From: JBFHER01 sp041584055
GTDB taxonomy: Bacteria; Bacteroidota; Bacteroidia; Bacteroidales; UBA5342
Length of the DNA stretch: 39,046 nt
NCBI GenBank assembly: GCA_041584055.1
Contig: JBFHER010000005.1
Location: forward strand, 1 to 39,046
Direction: 5' to 3'
Part shown: one piece after another, positions 1-6,931 of the stretch
Layout of the letters: each line of letters begins with the position of its first letter
How positions within the stretch are numbered: the stretch's first letter is position 1
Translations under genes and position numbers: made by a program
Notes under the pieces: model-generated
The model's input: the letters and a program-made list of their open reading frames with translations, nothing else
Told to the model about the DNA's origin: nothing
Databases searched by the model: none

Positions 1-483
1 CCCCCAGCCTCCGCTGCTAGCAAAAAACAATACGGCAAAAAGAATTCTGATAATGACCAGATCCATCCCAAAATAATATGAAAGACCTGAGCAAACGCCA
101 CCAATTACCTTTCTATCGGGATCTCGGAATAATTTTTTACTCGTATTGTGATAATCAGGACCGGAAGCGGGTGAATCTTTTTCCTCATTTTCAGAAGATG
201 TTTCATCGTCGTAAGTTGAATCTTCACTAAAATCTTTTGGGGTACCCAGTTGATCAATAACTTTTTGTACAAGATGTAGCTGGATGGCTTCTGTTTTAGA
301 TGAAAGATCTTCCTGAAACAATTCAGCTATTCTGGATTCGATGTCAGCAATAATTTCATCCCCATCAGATTGTTTTCCAAAATATGCTTTTAGTTTGTTC
401 AGATAGGAGCTAAGTGCCTCAAAAGCATTGTCTTCTATATAGAAAACAATTCCTGAAATGTTAATCGTCAATGTTTTTCTCAT
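1..483 (-). CDS. PspC domain protein, N-terminal part (cut by window edge)
   Basis: I translated this leftward frame by hand. It begins MRKTLTINISGIVFYIED and stays open for 161 codons to the window edge, so the C-terminus is missing. Residues 1-85 resemble the N-terminal region of Bacteroidota PspC proteins, with an acidic, charged linker at about 85-112. A PspC signature follows (RDPDRKVIGGVCSGLSYYFG) and runs into a hydrophobic segment at the edge. PspC domains are small membrane domains linked to envelope stress. The start codon lies only 4 bp after the stop of the PadR gene, so the two are almost certainly one transcription unit. That pairing is common in Bacteroidota and suggests that PadR controls the membrane protein's dose. 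The family call is firm; the cellular role is inferred. Confidence 0.85.
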   Translation of the reverse strand, partial: MRKTLTINISGIVFYIEDNAFEALSSYLNKLKAYFGKQSDGDEIIADIESRIAELFQEDLSSKTEAIQLHLVQKVIDQLGTPKDFSEDSTYDDETSSENEEKDSPASGPDYHNTSKKLFRDPDRKVIGGVCSGLSYYFGMDLVIIRILFAVLFFASSGGWG

Positions 484-487
484 GGTA

Positions 488-820
488 TTAATTATTTGCT
501 TTGTCTAACGTTTTTATGACCTCAGATAACTCATTCCAGGATTTTGCCAAATCGCCCAACAATTTCTTGCCGTTTTCGGTGAGCTCATAATACTTCCTTG
601 GTGGTCCCTGCTGCGATTCTTTCCAGCTGTAATTTAAGTATCCAGCATTTTTTAATCGTGTTAAGAGTGGATAGAGTGTCCCTTCAACGACAATGAGTTT
701 GGAATGCTTAAGTTCAGTGATAATATCAGAAGTGTAGGCTGCCTGTCGATTGATAATAAGTAATATACAATACTCCAGGATGCCCTTCCTCATTTGTGTT
801 TTAATGTTTTCTGCTTTCAT
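488..820 (-). CDS. PadR family transcriptional regulator
   Basis: This 110-residue winged-helix protein has the usual short PadR length. It opens with MKAENIKTQMRKGILEYCIL, followed by the recognition region (SDIITELKHSKLIVVEGTLY) with the family's typical GTLYPLLTRLKNAGYL pattern at about 47-61. The wing is GPPRKYYELTENGKK, and a short C-terminal dimerisation helix follows. PadR proteins are dimeric repressors. It heads a leftward operon with the PspC protein. Upstream lies an array of 18-bp-spaced repeats around a palindromic AGTACT core (864-935), the obvious candidate operator for autoregulation. The effector is unknown. Confidence 0.92.
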   Translation of the reverse strand: MKAENIKTQMRKGILEYCILLIINRQAAYTSDIITELKHSKLIVVEGTLYPLLTRLKNAGYLNYSWKESQQGPPRKYYELTENGKKLLGDLAKSWNELSEVIKTLDKANN

Positions 821-863
821 TTTTCTTCCAGAATATTGTTCAACAAAGATATGGAATTTAATA

Positions 864-935
864 TAGTACTACCAAATAAAACAGTACTAAATTTAAATTA
901 AGAACTACAATAATAACTGGTACTATGTAATAACA
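864..935. promoter_or_regulatory. Four 18-bp direct repeats, candidate PadR operator array
   Basis: Four 18-bp units start at 864, 882, 900 and 918. Their first eight bases are TAGTACTA, CAGTACTA, AAGAACTA and TGGTACTA. Units 1 and 2 carry the self-complementary core AGTACT, unit 4 has one change from it (GGTACT), and unit 3 is more degenerate (AGAACT). The array sits 43 bp upstream of the padR start and ahead of the rightward DUF1599 gene, so it could act on both. The repeats are visible in the sequence; assignment to PadR is inference. Confidence 0.5.
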
Positions 936-1009
936 GGTAGTTAATTTTTACAAAACATGATGCTGTACCAATGTTTTTTAATAATTTTATGGCCCTAAAA
1001 AACAATAAG

Positions 1010-1561
1010 ATGATAAAGACTGAAGAGCAATTTGACCATGTGGTGTCGCTTTGTCGTGAGATTTTTGTAAAGAAGACAAAAGATTATGGAACTGCCTGGC
1101 GAATTCTCCGGCCCTCATCAATTACGGATCAAATTTACATAAAGGCCAACCGGATTCGTACGCTGGAAATAAAAGGTGAGGGGGAGTCTAAAGTAGGAGA
1201 TGGAATTCATGACGAATTTGTTGCGATTGTTAACTATGGCATCATGGGGATTGTTCAGCTGGAAAAAGGGCACGCCGAAGAAGCAGATCTGGATGCAGAA
1301 GAAGCTATCCGCTTGTATGATGCACACATGGCTGTTTCAAAAGAATTAATGTTGAAAAAGAATCATGATTATGATGAGGCATGGCGTGGTATGCGCATTA
1401 GTTCTTATACAGATTTGATTCTGCAGAAACTGCAAAGAACTAAAATGATTGAAAATAACAAGGGGAAGACAATCATGTCTGAAGGCATTGATGCCAATTA
1501 TCTGGATATGGTGAATTATTCAATTTTTGCCCTAATTAAAATGGAGTTTGGAGAATCATGA
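1010..1561 (+). CDS. DUF1599 domain protein
   Basis: The protein has an internal duplication typical of DUF1599. The first half has KKTKDYGTAWRILRPSSITD followed by IKANRIRTLE. The second has KKNHDYDEAWRGMRISSYTD followed by LQKLQRTKMIE. Each repeat ends in a conserved D-(E/Y)-hydrophobic-VNY pattern. The family is of unknown biochemical function and has been grouped by comparative genomics with nucleotide-modification-associated domains; I treat that only as a lead. I chose the start at 1010 (MIKTEEQF) because homologs begin close to this point, but in-frame ATGs at 971 and 989 are possible. Its stop overlaps the next gene's start by 4 bp (ATGA), so the two are translationally coupled. The order DUF1599, DoxX-like, tpiA is common in Bacteroidota. 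Confidence 0.85.
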   Translation: MIKTEEQFDHVVSLCREIFVKKTKDYGTAWRILRPSSITDQIYIKANRIRTLEIKGEGESKVGDGIHDEFVAIVNYGIMGIVQLEKGHAEEADLDAEEAIRLYDAHMAVSKELMLKKNHDYDEAWRGMRISSYTDLILQKLQRTKMIENNKGKTIMSEGIDANYLDMVNYSIFALIKMEFGES

Positions 1562-2808
1562 TGGCATTCCGGATCAAACATTTTATTGAATTAGTAGCGC
1601 GTTGGATTGTTGGGGCAGTATTTGTTTTTTCCGGTTTTGTTAAGGCAGTGGATCCATGGGGATCGGCTTATAAGTTTTCGGATTATTTTACAGCATTAAA
1701 TCTACAGTTTTTAGATTCCTTTGCGTTATTTTTTGGAATTGTTTTAGCAGCAATTGAGTTTGCAATTGGTTTGAATCTTTTGTTTCGAAACCACAATGGC
1801 CTTAATCTGAAACTATTGGCAATCTTTATGGCCTTTTTTACAGGTTTAACCCTGTGGATTGCAATCGCAAATCCTGTGAGTGATTGTGGTTGTTTTGGTG
1901 ATGCCATTGTGATGAGCAACTGGCAGACATTTTTTAAGAACTTGATTTTATCTGCGTTTACACTTATTTTATTTCGTTGGAATGAAAATCGAAATAAAAG
2001 TGCGGTTAGCAGAGAACGGCTTAAAACGATTTTTTTTGTAAGTTTTAGTGTAGGGATTTCGTTATATGGCTTATTAAATCTTCCGATATTAGATTTCAGA
2101 CCGTACAAGGTTGGGGTAAACATCCCTGATGAGATGAAGGTTCCAGAAGGGGCGCCGGTGGACGAATACAAATCGGTGTTCTATTATTCAAAGGATGGTG
2201 AAACAAGGGAATTTGATGAAACGAATTATCCCTGGCAGGACACAACCTGGACCTTTGTAGAGATGAAAAGTGAGCTGATAGCGAAAGGCTATACACCGCC
2301 GATTCATGATTTATCAATCGTGTCAAACATTGAGGGAGATATCACCCAACAAATTTTAAGGGATAAGGGGTATACTTTTCTTTTAATAGCACCGCAGATT
2401 AAATTGAATAAACTGAAAAAAGTAAAGGCTGAAATAATTCAGGTACAACAGTTTTGTTTGGAAAATGAAATCCCGTTATACATGGTTTCCTCCACATCTG
2501 ATGAAAAGGTGATTGCAGCCATGCATGCGGAATTTGACTTGCCCCTGAATGTTGCCAATGCGGATGAAATTACACTTAAAACAATCGTTCGTTCTAATCC
2601 GGGCTTACTCATATTAAAGGAAGGCTACGTGATTGCAAAGTTTGCAGGAAACCGCATTCCTGAAACCGCACTTCTGAAGGATCCATTGAAGTTGACAATT
2701 GGTAAGGGACGGCGCTTTAATAATCAAATAAATCTTCTAACTTTGGGGCTCGTTTTTGGAGGGCTTGTCTGGTTGTTATCAAAAACTAAAAAAAAGGATA
2801 ATAATTAA
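1558..2808 (+). CDS. DoxX-like (BT_3928 family) membrane protein
   Basis: This 416-residue protein has an N-terminal four-helix DoxX/MauE-like membrane domain at about residues 8-140. It contains the motif SDCGCFGD, with Cys110 and Cys112 in a likely thiol/redox position. A further hydrophobic segment at about 155-175 anchors a soluble domain (about 185-385) that looks thioredoxin-fold-like but lacks an obvious CxxC. A final transmembrane helix near residues 388-408 is followed by a basic tail (KTKKKDNN). The MauE/DoxX superfamily is linked to membrane thiol-disulfide chemistry, which fits the CGC motif. It starts inside the DUF1599 stop codon and ends 11 bp before tpiA, so all three are probably one operon. 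The family is firm; the function is not established. Confidence 0.85.
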   Translation: MMAFRIKHFIELVARWIVGAVFVFSGFVKAVDPWGSAYKFSDYFTALNLQFLDSFALFFGIVLAAIEFAIGLNLLFRNHNGLNLKLLAIFMAFFTGLTLWIAIANPVSDCGCFGDAIVMSNWQTFFKNLILSAFTLILFRWNENRNKSAVSRERLKTIFFVSFSVGISLYGLLNLPILDFRPYKVGVNIPDEMKVPEGAPVDEYKSVFYYSKDGETREFDETNYPWQDTTWTFVEMKSELIAKGYTPPIHDLSIVSNIEGDITQQILRDKGYTFLLIAPQIKLNKLKKVKAEIIQVQQFCLENEIPLYMVSSTSDEKVIAAMHAEFDLPLNVANADEITLKTIVRSNPGLLILKEGYVIAKFAGNRIPETALLKDPLKLTIGKGRRFNNQINLLTLGLVFGGLVWLLSKTKKKDNN

Positions 2809-2819
2809 TAAAATAAATC

Positions 2820-3575
2820 ATGAGAAAGAACATTGTTGCAGGAAACTGGAAATTAAACACTACGCTTGAAGAAGGTGTTGCTTTGGCCAAAGAATTGGAT
2901 GGTATTTTGGCTTCTAAGGAAGTAAATTGTGATGTGGTTATTTGTCCACCTTTCACACATCTTGCATCTGTATGCGCTGCTGTTGATACCAATAAAATTG
3001 GTGTTGGATCACAAAACTGTGCAGACAAAGTCTCAGGTGCTTATACTGGAGAAGTAGCTGTTTCTATGATAAAATCCACAGGTGCAGAATATGTTATTTT
3101 AGGTCACTCTGAAAGAAGAGAGTATTATGGTGAAACCAATGAAACCTTAAAAACAAAAACAGAATTGGTGTTAGCTGAAGGCTTAACTCCTATTTTTTGT
3201 ATTGGAGAAGTATTAGCTCAACGTGAGGCTGGAGAACATTTTGATGTTGTAAAAGGTCAGATTTTGGGTGCTTTAGGTGATCTTTCAGTTGAAGATTTCA
3301 AAAAAATTGTGATTGCATACGAACCTGTATGGGCCATTGGAACAGGTGTGACAGCCAGTTCTGAACAAGCACAGGAGATTCATGCATATATTCGCAGCGT
3401 TATTTCAGAAAAATGGGGAGCCGCTGCTGCAGAAGACTGTACCATCCTTTACGGTGGTAGTTGTAAACCAGGTAATGCAAAAGAATTATTTGAAAATCCT
3501 GATGTTGATGGAGGTTTGATTGGAGGAGCTGCTTTAAAAGCAGAAGATTTCATGGGCATCATCAGCGCATTCTAA
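2820..3575 (+). CDS. tpiA: Triosephosphate isomerase
   Basis: TpiA interconverts dihydroxyacetone phosphate and glyceraldehyde 3-phosphate in glycolysis and gluconeogenesis. At 251 residues it has the normal length, and every catalytic landmark is present: NWKLN with Lys11, GHSERR with the catalytic His96, and AYEPVWAIGTG with the catalytic Glu168. The phosphate-gripper segment YGGS and the GLIGGAAL segment lie near the C-terminus. It is the last gene of the DUF1599-DoxX-tpiA unit. A strong intrinsic terminator follows 23 bp after the stop codon. Confidence 0.98.
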   Translation: MRKNIVAGNWKLNTTLEEGVALAKELDGILASKEVNCDVVICPPFTHLASVCAAVDTNKIGVGSQNCADKVSGAYTGEVAVSMIKSTGAEYVILGHSERREYYGETNETLKTKTELVLAEGLTPIFCIGEVLAQREAGEHFDVVKGQILGALGDLSVEDFKKIVIAYEPVWAIGTGVTASSEQAQEIHAYIRSVISEKWGAAAAEDCTILYGGSCKPGNAKELFENPDVDGGLIGGAALKAEDFMGIISAF

Positions 3576-3598
3576 AAATCAACGATCTTATCAATATG

Positions 3599-3632
3599 AG
3601 AGCAATCCGCCCCGGCGTGATTGCTCTTTTTT
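3599..3632 (+). terminator. Rho-independent terminator of the tpiA operon
   Basis: A perfect 9-bp stem, AGAGCAATC (3599-3607) with GATTGCTCT (3619-3627), encloses a loop that can add CGC/GCG pairs. It is followed directly by a run of T (3627-3632). It lies just after the tpiA stop codon. Confidence 0.9.
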
Positions 3633-3752
3633 GTATCTCAGCTTTTCTTAAAAAACACGCACATTTTTCAACTTATTCAAAAATAATCGTGTTGATAGTC
3701 TATTTTACTTTTAGAATTTATGTACCTCTCGCTTGCTGTGATCCGGTGAATG

Positions 3753-5039
3753 CTACAGCTTGTTACAAGCTTCTATAATTTGTTTGGCTTGATATTCTCT
3801 TGAATATTTGATGATTTCCTGTGTATTGACCTTATATGTTTTTTTATCCCTAAAATCCAATAATGCTACTTCGAGATAAGAGAAAATGGCTTTTTCTTCA
3901 TCCCTCTCAAAGCTTTGTCCTGCGTTACACCTTGAAATAGCTAGCGCTGCATCTCCTTTTCCAATACAAAGTATTCTTCTTTCTGAAGCTAAATACTCGA
4001 ATGTTTTACCCGGGATGGTTCCTTCTTCACCCTGTGTTATTAATAGCAACATGTCGGAACTTACCATATAATCAACGGCTTTGTCGTGAGCAACTGTTGG
4101 AATAAACATTGCGACTTTTCCTATTTGATCCTGGATAAAAGATTTTAACCTGTCTGTTACAATACCAATCAATCTGAACTGGATGGAAATGTCAGGATAT
4201 TTTTCAATTAACTTCCCGAGTGCAGAGAAGAAGACTTCTGGCTTGTAATAGTCTGAGATTGTGCCAATATACGAGATTGTAAAAGCTGAGTTCTTATTTC
4301 TTTTTTTAGTTAGAAAATCTTCAGGGTCAAAACCGTTTGTTATAATGGAGATTTTGTCATCTGAGATTGCATCAGTTTTTGATAAAAGCGACGATTTGAA
4401 ACGTTCCCCCACTGTAAAGATGGCATCTGATTGTTCTATTACTTTTCTTTCATACCTTTTGTTTATGGTGTGGGATAAAAATGAATGTTGTAACAACTCG
4501 TAATAGTAAATGTCAGTCCAGGGATCCCGGAAGTCAGAAATCCATCTGATGGAAGATCCAAGCACTTTTTTAAGTCGAAGACCGATTAATTGGGTAGAAT
4601 GTGGTGGAGATGTGGTAATGACATTTTTGATTTTATATTCCTTGATTACTTCCAGTGCTTTTTTGTACGCAAATTTGTTCCAACCTCTTCTTGGATCAGG
4701 AATAAAAATGTGACTTCTAATAAAATTCACGAGTTTAAGTTTCCAGTTGTCATTGTCTACGTTCGAAAAACCAGAAATTGGAACGTTTGATTTTCCTACC
4801 AGCTTTGCATAATAATTAATTGGCTCAAACGATTGCGTAAGATGCACCTTTATGTTCTTGTGAACATCTTTACACAAGCTTTGATCGTGCTGTATATAGC
4901 TTGCATTTTTTGGATTAACACTGATTACATGAACATCTGTGTTTTTTAAGGCCAAATATTTTGATAATTTCAACCAACGTTGTACACCTGCTCCTCCACT
5001 GGGCGGCCAATAATATGTAATGATTAACACTTTATCCAT
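3753..5039 (-). CDS. Glycosyltransferase family 4-type protein
   Basis: This is a GT-B fold glycosyltransferase of 428 residues from the start I prefer (MDKVLIITYYWPPSGGAGVQ). A longer form adds four residues from 5051. The N-terminal YYWPPSGGAGVQRW loop is characteristic of the acceptor domain of family 4 enzymes in Bacteroidota. The central TSPPHSTQLIGLRLKK and SDFRDPW segments and a C-terminal GKTFEYLASERRIL donor-site region (near residue 355) match the same group. It probably acts in surface polysaccharide or glycolipid assembly at the inner membrane. It stands alone, convergent with tpiA and without other polysaccharide genes, so donor and acceptor cannot be named. Confidence 0.85.
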   Translation of the reverse strand: MDKVLIITYYWPPSGGAGVQRWLKLSKYLALKNTDVHVISVNPKNASYIQHDQSLCKDVHKNIKVHLTQSFEPINYYAKLVGKSNVPISGFSNVDNDNWKLKLVNFIRSHIFIPDPRRGWNKFAYKKALEVIKEYKIKNVITTSPPHSTQLIGLRLKKVLGSSIRWISDFRDPWTDIYYYELLQHSFLSHTINKRYERKVIEQSDAIFTVGERFKSSLLSKTDAISDDKISIITNGFDPEDFLTKKRNKNSAFTISYIGTISDYYKPEVFFSALGKLIEKYPDISIQFRLIGIVTDRLKSFIQDQIGKVAMFIPTVAHDKAVDYMVSSDMLLLITQGEEGTIPGKTFEYLASERRILCIGKGDAALAISRCNAGQSFERDEEKAIFSYLEVALLDFRDKKTYKVNTQEIIKYSREYQAKQIIEACNKL

Positions 5040-5051
5040 AGTATCTTCCAA

Positions 5052-5425
5052 TAACCTTTAATCTGTTTCCTTCCTCAATATCGGTTTTGAGCAGCAAATT
5101 TACATAATATCACTTACTTATTGTCATCGTAATGCCATTGGGTGTCATAAAAAATAAAACGAATGAAAAGTAATGAAAGAATGAATCTTTTTCAGCATTA
5201 CAGCTATAGAAGGAATTTATATCAATATACATTGGCCAAAGGAAACAAAGTCTCAACACAAATGTTTATTATAAACGAGTCCGCGCTTGATGCAGATGTT
5301 TATATGAACAATGCGCTTCTGCTGTTTTGGTCCGTGCTAGATTCTGGTGTTTCGCATTGAAGTATTTATGGATAGGATCTGGAAATTGAATGATGGTCGA
5401 GATGTTGTGCTGAAACTGTTGATGT
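5052..5425. other. Intergenic stretch without a supported gene
   Basis: This gap lies between the divergently oriented glycosyltransferase and DUF1801 genes. A 65-codon open frame (5163-5360) is present but resembles no family I recognise, and its composition is not convincingly coding. No repeats or hairpins stand out. Confidence 0.5.
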
Positions 5426-5458
5426 TTGTTTTTTGCTTTATGTCAAATTGTTTTAAAG

Positions 5459-5842
5459 ATGCTCACTATGCGTGATGTAAATAGTTATAAAACTGCTGAA
5501 GCGTACATTAATGACCAGCCTGATGATATAAAGAATGCGCTGCTTGTTTTAAGAGAATGCATTTATGAAGCTGTACCAAATGCGATCGAAATGATCAATT
5601 ACAATATCCCTGCTTATGCATTAATAAAAGGTGGTAAAAGAGATGAGCAAATAATGATTGCAGGATACAAACAACACGTTGGATTTTACCCACATCCAAC
5701 AGTTATTGAGAAATTTGAGCATGAGTTGGCATGCTATAAAAAAGGCAAAGGGTCTGTGCAATTTCCTATCCATCAGGCAATTCCTAAACAATTGATAATT
5801 AAAATGGTTAAATACAGAGTGGCGCTTTTAAATATTGTATAA
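5459..5842 (+). CDS. DUF1801 (YdhG-like) domain protein
   Basis: This small soluble protein of about 127 residues carries the DUF1801 pattern: YINDQPDDIKNALLVLRECI, then AVPNAIEMINYNIPAYAL, then HVGFYPHPTVIEKFEHEL, and finally GKGSVQFPIHQAIPKQLI. DUF1801 is a small alpha/beta fold widespread in Bacteroidota and Firmicutes with no settled activity. The conserved start favours 5459 or 5468; an upstream ATG at 5426 would add eleven atypical hydrophobic residues. The next gene also begins with a DUF1801-like domain, so the pair may be an ancient duplication. Confidence 0.85.
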   Translation: MLTMRDVNSYKTAEAYINDQPDDIKNALLVLRECIYEAVPNAIEMINYNIPAYALIKGGKRDEQIMIAGYKQHVGFYPHPTVIEKFEHELACYKKGKGSVQFPIHQAIPKQLIIKMVKYRVALLNIV

Positions 5843-5972
5843 GCTCGATGTTGGATTTAATTATTCCCGTTGAATGTAAAAAACAATATCGAAGGCAGGC
5901 ATCTTGAGTTTTACATAAAGTAATTGGCTTAAAACGCATTTTAAAATATGAACCCATTAAAAATAAATTTCT

Positions 5973-6611
5973 ATGAATCCAAAAGTTGACGTGTATTTGG
6001 AAAAATGTGAAAAGTGGCATAAGGAATTGGAATTGCTAAGAAATATTGTACTCGATTGTGGATTGATAGAAGATTTTAAATGGATGCATCCCTGTTATAC
6101 ATACGGAAAAAAGAACATTGTTTTACTTCAGGATTTTAAAAATTATTGCGCAGTTCTGTTTCCAAAAGGTGCCCTGTTAAAAGATACGGAAGGAATTTTA
6201 ATACAAATGACTGATAATGTTCAGGCAGCCCGACAAATCAGATTTTTTGATATAAAAGAGATTGAAGGTCAAAAAAATGTAATCAAGGCATATGTTTTTG
6301 AAGCATTGGGGATTGAAAATGCCGGGCTTGAGGTTAAAAAGAAAAAAACATCAGAATATGAAAAGCCTGAGGAGCTAAAACAAATGTTCAAGGATCTTCC
6401 TGAACTGAAATTAGCCTTTGAACGGCTAACGCCTGGTAGGCAAAGAGGGTATCTGCTTCATTTTTCACAGCCAAAACAATCAAAGACAAGAACTTCAAGA
6501 ATCAATAACAATATCCAGCGCATACTCAGGGGAAAAGGACTAAATGATTGCATTTGTGGACTTTCGAACCATTTGCCAAAATGTGACGGATCACATAAGC
6601 AACTCAATTAA
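5973..6611 (+). CDS. YdeI/OmdA-type protein with C-terminal CDGSH iron-sulfur motif
   Basis: The protein has 212 residues and three parts. Residues 1-115 are DUF1801-like (KWHKELELLRNIV, DFKWMHPCYTYGKKN). Residues 130-175 form the YdeI/OmdA region (PEELKQMFKDLPELKLAFER, then LTPGRQRGYLLHFSQPKQ). Residues 186-209 carry a mini CDGSH site. The C-terminal motif CICGLSNHLPKCDGSH matches C-x-C-x2-S-x3-P-x-C-D-G-S-H exactly, giving Cys193, Cys195, Cys204 and His208 as predicted [2Fe-2S] ligands. CDGSH clusters are redox-active and sensitive to oxidants and NO. YdeI homologs have been associated with resistance to cationic peptides, but the mechanism is unclear. It follows the other DUF1801 gene by 130 bp. 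Confidence 0.85.
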   Translation: MNPKVDVYLEKCEKWHKELELLRNIVLDCGLIEDFKWMHPCYTYGKKNIVLLQDFKNYCAVLFPKGALLKDTEGILIQMTDNVQAARQIRFFDIKEIEGQKNVIKAYVFEALGIENAGLEVKKKKTSEYEKPEELKQMFKDLPELKLAFERLTPGRQRGYLLHFSQPKQSKTRTSRINNNIQRILRGKGLNDCICGLSNHLPKCDGSHKQLN

Positions 6612-6931
6612 AACCATAATTATCAATGCATCGATTGCTCTCGGTTTTAACTGGATATAGTGTTGAATATATAAAGATTCTGGTTGCTTTTGGGTTGCCT
6701 GCTTCTGGGTTTTGATTGTTTATACCACGTCTTTGACCAAGAAGTGATGCAAAAGATGCGCGCCACATAAAAATTGTTTTCCACACCATAAAAGCATTCA
6801 CATATTATTTGTATTTTTCAGATTTAGAAGGATAGATTTTAAATCAGATACGATAAAAACGAAAGCGCGTTGTTTCTAAGGAAATACATGTAAACATAAT
6901 TATTTTACGATTGTTAAATAAATAAAACTTT
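6612..6931. other. Intergenic, ppc promoter region
   Basis: These 320 bp precede the PEP carboxylase gene. I found neither a coding frame with family resemblance nor a convincing hairpin. No exact TAnnTTTG box lies close to the ppc start, so the promoter cannot be placed. Confidence 0.45.

Noticed and set aside
3596..3778. 60-codon rightward frame after tpiA
   Set aside because: It lies across the terminator hairpin and overlaps the end of the convergent glycosyltransferase gene.
5163..5360. 65-codon open frame between the glycosyltransferase and DUF1801 genes
   Set aside because: No family resemblance, no upstream signal, and a composition typical of chance frames.
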